From positions 23,850,703 to 23,914,702 of the forward strand of contig CM062212.1 in NCBI GenBank assembly GCA_031216445.1: a DNA stretch of 64,000 nt, in the 5' to 3' direction. The notes beneath the pieces were generated by a model that worked only from the letters and a program-made list of their open reading frames with translations, did not search any database and had not been told where the DNA came from. Made by a program: the position numbers and the translations under genes. Of the stretch, positions 52,001 to 61,000 are shown piece after piece (within the stretch, counting starts at the first letter, position 1; each line of letters starts with the position of its first letter). This DNA is from Lateolabrax maculatus. Taxonomy: Eukaryota > Chordata > Actinopteri > Acropomatiformes > Lateolabracidae.

Positions 52001-55000
52001 AAGACACTTGCTCTGAATGCCGTAATTCATCAAGTTTCATGCTTTGCAGTGTTACAGCAGCAGAAATGAGTGTTTGCATGCTCCTGTGAAGAAATTACAT
52101 CTGCGGTCAAAAAACACCTTATTTCATCAAAAGAAGTTAAAAGGCGAAGACACTTGCTCTGAATGCCGTAATTCATCAAGTTTTCATGCTTTGCAGTGTT
52201 ACAGCAGCAGAAATGAGTGTTTGCATGCTCCTGTGAAGAAAATCTACATCTGCGGTCAAAAAACACCTTATTTCATCAAAAGAAGTTAAAAGATGAAACA
52301 AACTTGCTCTGAATGCTATAATTCATCAAGTTTCATGCTTTGCATGTTCGATCAGCAGAAATGAGTGTTTGCATGCTCCTGTGAAGAAAATCTACATCTG
52401 CGGTCAAAAACACCTTATTTCATCAAAAGAAGTTAAAAGGCGAAGACACTTGCTCTGAATGCCGTAATTCATCAAGTTTCATGCTTTGCAGTGTTACAGC
52501 AGCAGAAATGAGTGTTTGCATGCTCCTGTGAAGAAAATCTACATCTGCGGTCAAAAAACACCTTATTTCATCAAAAGAAGTTAAAAGATGAAACAAACTT
52601 GCTCTGAATGCTATAATTCATCAAGTTTCATGCTTTGCATGTTCGATCAGCAGAAATGAGTGTTTGCATGCTCCTGTGAAGAAAATCTACATCTGCGGTC
52701 AAAAAACACCTTATTTCATCAAAAGAAGTTAAAAGGCGAAGACACTTGCTCTGAATGCCGTAATTCATCAAGTTTCATGCTTTGCAGTGTTACAGCAGCA
52801 GAAATGAGTGTTTGCATGCTCCTGTGAAGAAAATTACATCTGCGGTCAAAAAACACCTTATTTCATCAAAAGAAGTTAAAAGGCGAAGACACTTGCTCTG
52901 AATGCCGTAATTCATCAAGTTTCATGCTTTGCAGTGTTACAGCAGCAGAAATGAGTGTTTGCATGCTCCTGTGAAGAAAATTACATCTGCGGTCAAAAAA
53001 CACCTTATTTCATCAAAAGAAGTTAAAAGGCGAAGACACTTGCTCTGAATGCCGTAATTCATCAAGTTTCATGCTTTGCAGTGTTACAGCAGCAGAAATG
53101 AGTGTTTGCATGCTCCTGTGAAGAAAATCTACATCTGCGGTCAAAAAACACCTTATTTCATCAAAAGAAGTTAAAAGATGAAACAAACTTGCTCTGAATG
53201 CTATAATTCATCAAGTTTCATGCTTTTGCAGTGTTCGATCAGCAGAAATGAGTGTTTGCATGATCCTGTGAAGAAAATTACATCTGCGGTCAAAAAACAC
53301 CTTATTTCATCAAAAGAAGTTAAAAGGCGAAGACACTTGCTCTGAATGCGTAATTCATCAAGTTTCATGCTTTGCAGTGTTACAGCAGCAGAAATGAGTG
53401 TTTGCATGCTCCTGTGAAGAAAATTACATCTGCGGTCAAAAAACACCTTATTTCATCAAAAGAAGTTAAAAGGCGAAGACACTTGCTCTGAATGCCGTAA
53501 TTCATCAAGTTTCATGCTTTGCAGTGTTACAGCAGCAGAAATGAGTGTTTGCATGCTCCTGTGAAGAAAATTACATCTGCGGTCAAAAAACACCTTATTT
53601 CATCAAAAGAAGTTAAAAGGCGAAGACACTTGCTCTGAATGCCGTAATTCATCAAGTTTCATGCTTTGCAGTGTTACAGCAGCAGAAATGAGTGTTTGCA
53701 TGCTCCTGTGAAGAAAATCTACATCTGCGGTCAAAAAACACCTTATTTCATCAAAAGAAGTTAAAAGGCGAAGACACTTGCTCTGAATGCCGTAATTCAT
53801 CAAGTTCATGCTTTGCAGTGTTACAGCAGCAGAAATGAGTGTTTGCATGCTCCTGTGAAGAAAATCTACATCTGCGGTCAAAAAACACCTTATTTCATCA
53901 AAAGAAGTTAAAAGGCGAAGACACTTGCTCTGAATGCCGTAATTCATCAAGTTTCATGCTTTGCAGTGTTACAGCAGCAGAAATGAGTGTTTGCATGCTC
54001 CTGTGAAGAAAATCTACATCTGCGGTCAAAAAACACCTTATTTCATCAAAAGAAGTTAAAAGGCGAAGACACTTGCTCTGAATGCCGTAATTCATCAAGT
54101 TTCATGCTTTGCAGTGTTACAGCAGCAGAAATGAGTGTTTGCATGCTCCTGTGAAGAAAATTACATCTGCGGTCAAAAAACACCTTATTTCATCAAAAGA
54201 AGTTAAAAGGCGAAGACACTTGCTCTGAATGCCGTAATTCATCAAGTTTCATGCTTTGCAGTGTTACAGCAGCAGAAATGAGTGTTTGCATGCTCCTGTG
54301 AAGAAAATCTACATCTGCGGTCAAAAAACACCTTATTTCATCAAAAGAAGTTAAAAGGCGAAGACACTTGCTCTGAATGCCGTAATTCATCAAGTTTCAT
54401 GCTTTGCAGTGTTACAGCAGCAGAAATGAGTGTTTGCATGCTCCTGTGAAGAAAATCTACATCTGCGGTCAAAAAACACCTTATTTCATCAAAAGAAGTT
54501 AAAAGGCGAAGACACTTGCTCTGAATGCCGTAATTCATCAAGTTTCATGCTTTGCAGTGTTACAGCAGCAGAAATGAGTGTTTACATGCTCCGGTGAAGA
54601 AAATCTACATCTGCGGTCAAAAACACCTTATTTCATCAAAAGAAGTTAAAAGATGAAACAAACTTGCTCTGAATGCTATAATTCATCAAGTTTCATGCTT
54701 TGCATGTTCGATCAGCAGAAATGAGTGTTTGCATGCTCCTGTGAAGAAAATCTACATCTGCGGTCAAAAAACACCTTATTTCATCAAAAGAAGTTAAAAG
54801 GCGAAGACACTTGCTCTGAATGCCGTAATTCATCAAGTTTCATGCTTTGCAGTGTTACAGCAGCAGAAATGAGTGTTTGCATGCTCCTGTGAAGAAATTA
54901 CATCTGCGGTCAAAAAACACCTTATTTCATCAAAAGAAGTTAAAAGGCGAAGACACTTGCTCTGAATGCCGTAATTCATCAAGTTTCATGCTTTGCAGTG

Positions 55001-58000
55001 TTACAGCAGCAGAAATGAGTGTTTGCATGCTCCTGTGAAGAAAATTACATCTGCGGTCAAAAAACACCTTATTTCATCAAAAGAAGTTAAAAGGCGAAGA
55101 CACTTGCTCTGAATGCCGTAATTCATCAAGTTTCATGCTTTGCAGTGTTACAGCAGCAGAAATGAGTGTTTGCATGCTCCTGTGAAGAAAAATTACATCT
55201 GCGGTCAAAAAACACCTTATTTCATCAAAAGAAGTTAAAAGGCGAAGACACTTGCTCTGAATGCCGTAATTCATCAAGTTTCATGCTTTGCAGTGTTACA
55301 GCAGCAGAAATGAGTGTTTGCATGCTCCTGTGAAGAAAATTACATCTGCGGTCAAAAAACACCTTATTTCATCAAAAGAAGTTAAAAGGCGAAGACACTT
55401 GCTCTGAATGCCGTAATTCATCAAGTTTCATGCTTTGCAGTGTTACAGCAGCAGAAATGAGTGTTTGCATGCTCCTGTGAAGAAAATCTACATCTGCGGT
55501 CAAAAAACACCTTATTTCATCAAAAGAAGTTAAAAGGCGAAGACACTTGCTCTGAATGCCGTAATTCATCAAGTTTCATGCTTTGCAGTGTTACAGCAGC
55601 AGAAATGAGTGTTTGCATGCTCCTGTGAAGAAAATCTACATCTAGCGGTCAAAAAACACCTATTTCATCAAAAGAAGTTAAAAGATGAAACAAACTTGCT
55701 CTGAATGCTATAATTCATCAAGTTTCATGCTTTGCATGTTCGATCAGCAGAAATGAGTGTTTGCATGCTCCTGTGAAGAAAATCTACATCTGCGGTCAAA
55801 AAACACCTTATTTCATCAAAAGAAGTTAAAAGGCGAAGACACTTGCTCTGAATGCCGTAATTCATCAAGTTTCATGCTTTGCAGTGTTACAGCAGCAGAA
55901 ATGAGTGTTTGCATGCTCCTGTGAAGAAAATTACATCTGCGGTCAAAAAACACCTTATTTCATCAAAAGAAGTTAAAAGGCGAAGACACTTGCTCTGAAT
56001 GCCGTAATTCATCAAGTTTCATGCTTTGCAGTGTTACAGCAGCAGAAATGAGTGTTTGCATGCTCCTGTGAAGAAAATCTACATCTGCGGTCAAAAAACA
56101 CCTTATTTCATCAAAAGAAGTTAAAAGATGAAACAAACTTGCTCTGAATGCTATAATTCATCAAGTTTCATGCTTTGCATGTTCGATCAGCAGAAATGAG
56201 TGTTTGCATGCTCCTGTGAAGAAAATCTACATCTGCGGTCAAAAAAACACCTTATTTCATCAAAAGAAGTTAAAAGGCGAAGACACTTGCTCTGAATGCC
56301 GTAATTCATCAAGTTTCATGCTTTGCAGTGTTACAGCAGCAGAAATGAGTGTTTGCATGCTCCTGTGAAGAAAATCTACATCTGCGGTCAAAAAACACCT
56401 TATTTCATCAAAAGAAGTTAAAAGATGAAACAAACTTGCTCTGAATGCTATAATTCATCAAGTTTCATGCTTTGCATGTTCGATCAGCAGAAATGAGTGT
56501 TTGCATGCTCCTGTGAAGAAAATCTACATCTGCGGTCAAAAAACACCTTATTTCATCAAAAGAAGTTAAAAGGCGAAGACACTTGCTCTGAATGCCGTAA
56601 TTCATCAAGTTTCATGCTTTGCAGTGTTACAGCAGCAGAAATGAGTGTTTGCATGCTCCTGTGAAGAAAATTACATCTGCGGTCAAAAAACACCTTATTT
56701 CATCAAAAGAAGTTAAAAGGCGAAGACACTTGCTCTGAATGCCGTAATTCATCAAGTTTCATGCTTTGCAGTGTTACAGCAGCAGAAATGAGTGTTTGCA
56801 TGCTCCTGTGAAGAAAATTACATCTGCGGTCAAAAAACACCTTATTTCATCAAAAGAAGTTAAAAGATGAAACAAACTTGCTCTGAATGCTATAATTCAT
56901 CAAGTTTCATGCTTTGCATGTTCGATCAGCAGAAATGAGTGTTTGCATGCTCCTGTGAAGAAAATCTACATCTGCGGTCAAAAAACACCTTATTTCATCA
57001 AAAGAAGTTAAAAGGCGAAGACACTTGCTCTGAATGCCGTAATTCATCAAGTTTCATGCTTTGCAGTGTTACAGCAGCAGAAATGAGTGTTTGCATGCTC
57101 CTGTGAAGAAAATTACATCTGCGGTCAAAAAACACCTTATTTCATCAAAAGAAGTTAAAAGGCGAAGACACTTGCTCTGAATGCCGTAATTCATCAAGTT
57201 TCATGCTTTGCAGTGTTACAGCAGCAGAAATGAGTGTTTGCATGCTCCTGTGAAGAAAATTACATCTGCGGTCAAAAAACACCTTATTTCATCAAAAGAA
57301 GTTAAAAGGCGAAGACACTTGCTCTGAATGCCGTAATTCATCAAGTTTCATGCTTTGCAGTGTTACAGCAGCAGAAATGAGTGTTTGCATGCTCCTGTGA
57401 AGAAAATCTACATCTGCGGTCAAAAAACACCTTATTTCATCAAAAGAAGTTAAAGATGAAACAAACTTGCTCTGAATGCTATAATTCATCAAGTTTCATG
57501 CTTTGCATGTTCGATCAGCAGAAATGAGTGTTTGCATGCTCCTGTGAAGAAAATTACATCTGCGGTCAAAAAACACCTTATTTCATCAAAAGAAGTTAAA
57601 AGGCGAAGACACTTGCTCTGAATGCCGTAATTCATCAAGTTTCATGCTTTGCAGTGTTACAGCAGCAGAAATGAGTGTTTGCATGCTCCTGTGAAGAAAA
57701 TTACATCTGCGGTCAAAAAACACCTTATTTCATCAAAAGAAGTTAAAAGGCGAAGACACTTGCTCTGAATGCCGTAATTCATCAAGTTTCATGCTTTGCA
57801 GTGTTACAGCAGCAGAAATGAGTGTTTGCATGCTCCTGTGAAGAAAATTACATCTGCGGTTAAAAAACACCTTATTTCATCAAAGAAGTTAAAAGGCTGA
57901 AGACACTTGCTCTGAATGCCGTAATTCATCAAGTTTCATGCTTTGCAGTGTTACAGCAGCAGAAATGAGTGTTTGCATGCTCCTGTGAAGAAAATTACAT

Positions 58001-61000
58001 CTGCGGTCAAAAACACCTTATTTCATCAAAAGAAGTTAAAAGGCGAAGACACTTGCTCTGAATGCCGTAATTCATCAAGTTTCATGCTTTGCAGTGTTAC
58101 AGCAGCAGAAATGAGTGTTTGCATGCTCCTGTGAAGAAAATCTACATCTGCGGTCAAAAAACACCTTATTTCATCAAAAGAAGTTAAAAGATGAAACAAA
58201 CTTGCTCTGAATGCTATAATTCATCAAGTTTCATGCTTTGCATGTTCGATCAGCAGAAATGAGTGTTTGCATGCTCCTTGTGAAGAAAATCTACATCTGC
58301 GGTCAAAAAACACCTTATTTCATCAAAAGAAGTTAAAAGGCGAAGACACTTGCTCTGAATGCCGTAATTCATCAAGTTTCATGCTTTGCAGTGTTACAGC
58401 AGCAGAAATGAGTGTTTGCATGCTCCTGTGAAGAAAATTACATCTGCGGTCAAAAAACACCTTATTTCATCAAAAGAAGTTAAAAGGCGAAGACACTTGC
58501 TCTGAATGCCGTAATTCATCAAGTTTCATGCTTTGCAGTGTTACAGCAGCAGAAATGAGTGTTTGCATGCTCCTGTGAAGAAAATCTACATCTGCGGTCA
58601 AAAAACACCTTATTTCATCAAAAGAAGTTAAAAGATGAAACAAACTTGCTCTGAATGCTATAATTCATCAAGTTCATGCTTTGCATGTTCGATCAGCAGA
58701 AATGAGTGTTTGCATGCTCCTGTGAAGAAAATCTACATCTGCGGTCAAAAAACACCTTATTTCATCAAAAGAAGTTAAAAGGCGAAGACACTTGCTCTGA
58801 ATGCCGTAATTCATCAAGTTTCATGCTTTGCAGTGTTACAGCAGCAGAAATGAGTGTTTGCATGCTCCTGTGAAGAAAATCTACATCTGCGGTCAAAAAA
58901 CACCTTATTTCATCAAAAGAAGTTAAAAGGCGAAGACACTTGCTCTGAATGCCGTAATTCATCAAGTTTCATGCTTTGCAGTGTTACAGCAGCAGAAATG
59001 AGTGTTTGCATGCTCCTGTGAAGAAAATCTACATCTGCGGTCAAAAAACACCTTATTTCATCAAAAGAAGTTAAAAGGCGAAGACACTTGCTCTGAATGC
59101 CGTAATTCATCAAGTTTCATGCTTTGCAGTGTTACAGCAGCAGAAATGAGTGTTTGCATGCTCCTGTGAAGAAAATCTACATCTGCGGTCAAAAAACACC
59201 TTATTTCATCAAAAGAAGTTAAAAGGCGAAGACACTTGCTCTGAATGCCGTAATTCATCAAGTTTCATGCTTTGCAGTGTTACAGCAGCAGAAATGAGTG
59301 TTTGCATGCTCCTGTGAAGAAAATCTACATCTGCGGTCAAAAAACACCTTATTTCATCAAAAGAAGTTAAAAGGCGAAGACACTTGCTCTGAATGCCGTA
59401 ATTCATCAAGTTTCATGCTTTGCAGTGTTACAGCAGCAGAAATGAGTGTTTGCATGCTCCTGTGAAGAAAATTACATCTGCGGTCAAAAAACACCTTATT
59501 TCATCAAAAGAAGTTAAAAGGCGAAGACACTTGCTCTGAATGCCGTAATTCATCAAGTTTCATGCTTTGCAGTGTTACAGCAGCAGAAATGAGTGTTTGC
59601 ATGCTCCTGTGAAGAAAATTACATCTGCGGTCAAAAAACACCTTATTTCATCAAAAGAAGTTAAAAGGCGAAGACACTTGCTCTGAATGCCGTAATTCAT
59701 CAAGTTTCATGCTTTGCAGTGTTACAGCAGCAGAAATGAGTGTTTGCATGCTCCTGTGAAGAAAATCTACATCTGCGGTCAAAAAACACCTTATTTCATC
59801 AAAAGAAGTTAAAAGGCGAAGACACTTGCTCTGAATGCCATAATTCATCAAGTTTCATGCTTTGCAGTGTTACAGCAGCAGAAATGAGTGTTTGCATGCT
59901 CCTGTGAAGAAAATCTACATCTGCGGTCAAAAAACACCTTATTTCATCAAAAGAAGTTAAAAGGCGAAGACACTTGCTCTGAATGCCGTAATTCATCAAG
60001 TTTCATGCTTTGCAGTGTTACAGCAGCAGAAATGAGTGTTTGCATGCTCCTGTGAAGAAAATCTACATCTGCGGTCAAAAAACACCTTATTTCATCAAAA
60101 GAAGTTAAAAGGCGAAGACACTTGCTCTGAATGCCGTAATTCATCAAGTTTCATGCTTTGCAGTGTTACAGCAGCAGAAATGAGTGTTTGCATGCTCCTG
60201 TGAAGAAAATTACATCTGCGGTCAAAAAACACCTTATTTCATCAAAAGAAGTTAAAAGGCGAAGACACTTGCTCTGAATGCCGTAATTCATCAAGTTTCA
60301 TGCTTTGCAGTGTTACAGCAGCAGAAATGAGTGTTTGCATGCTCCTGTGAAGAAAATTACATCTGCGGTCAAAAAACACCTTATTTCATCAAAAGAAGTT
60401 AAAAGGCGAAGACACTTGCTCTGAATGCCGTAATTCATCAAGTTTCATGCTTTGCAGTGTTACAGCAGCAGAAATGAGTGTTTGCATGCTCCTGTGAAGA
60501 AAATTACATCTGCGGTCAAAAAACACCTTATTTCATCAAAAGAAGTTAAAAGGCGAAGACACTTGCTCTGAATGCCGTAATTCATCAAGTTTCATGCTTT
60601 GCAGTGTTACAGCAGCAGAAATGAGTGTTTGCATGCTCCTGTGAAGAAAATCTACATCTGCGGTCAAAAAACACCTTATTTCATCAAAAGAAGTTAAAAG
60701 GCGAAGACACTTGCTCTGAATGCCGTAATTCATCAAGTTTCATGCTTTGCAGTGTTACAGCAGCAGAAATGAGTGTTTGCATGCTCCTGTGAAGAAAATT
60801 ACATCTGCGGTCAAAAAACACCTTATTTCATCAAAAGAAGTTAAAAGGCGAAGACACTTGCTCTGAATGCCGTAATTCATCAAGTTTCATGCTTTGCAGT
60901 GTTACAGCAGCAGAAATGAGTGTTTGCATGCTCCTGTGAAGAAAATCTACATCTGCGGTCAAAAAACACCTTATTTCATCAAAAGAAGTTAAAGGCGAAG
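46000..61000. repeat. Family B, distal part with scattered indels
   Basis: B1-rich array with B2 monomers every two to several monomers. Runs of pure B1 monomers occur at 53.5-54.6 kb and 58.8-61.0 kb. Scattered rare variants show further duplications: tattttcttcaaa near 47,117 and 48,885, gctccggtgaag near 50,460 and 54,589, atgatcctgtgaag at 51,931 and 53,260, gaatgcgtaattc near 51,431 and 53,347, and gctctgatgccg near 47,882 and 50,832. Single-base indels are common; one cluster at 55,631-55,665 reads ctagcggtc and cacctatttc. No unrelated insertion is visible. Confidence 0.82.
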
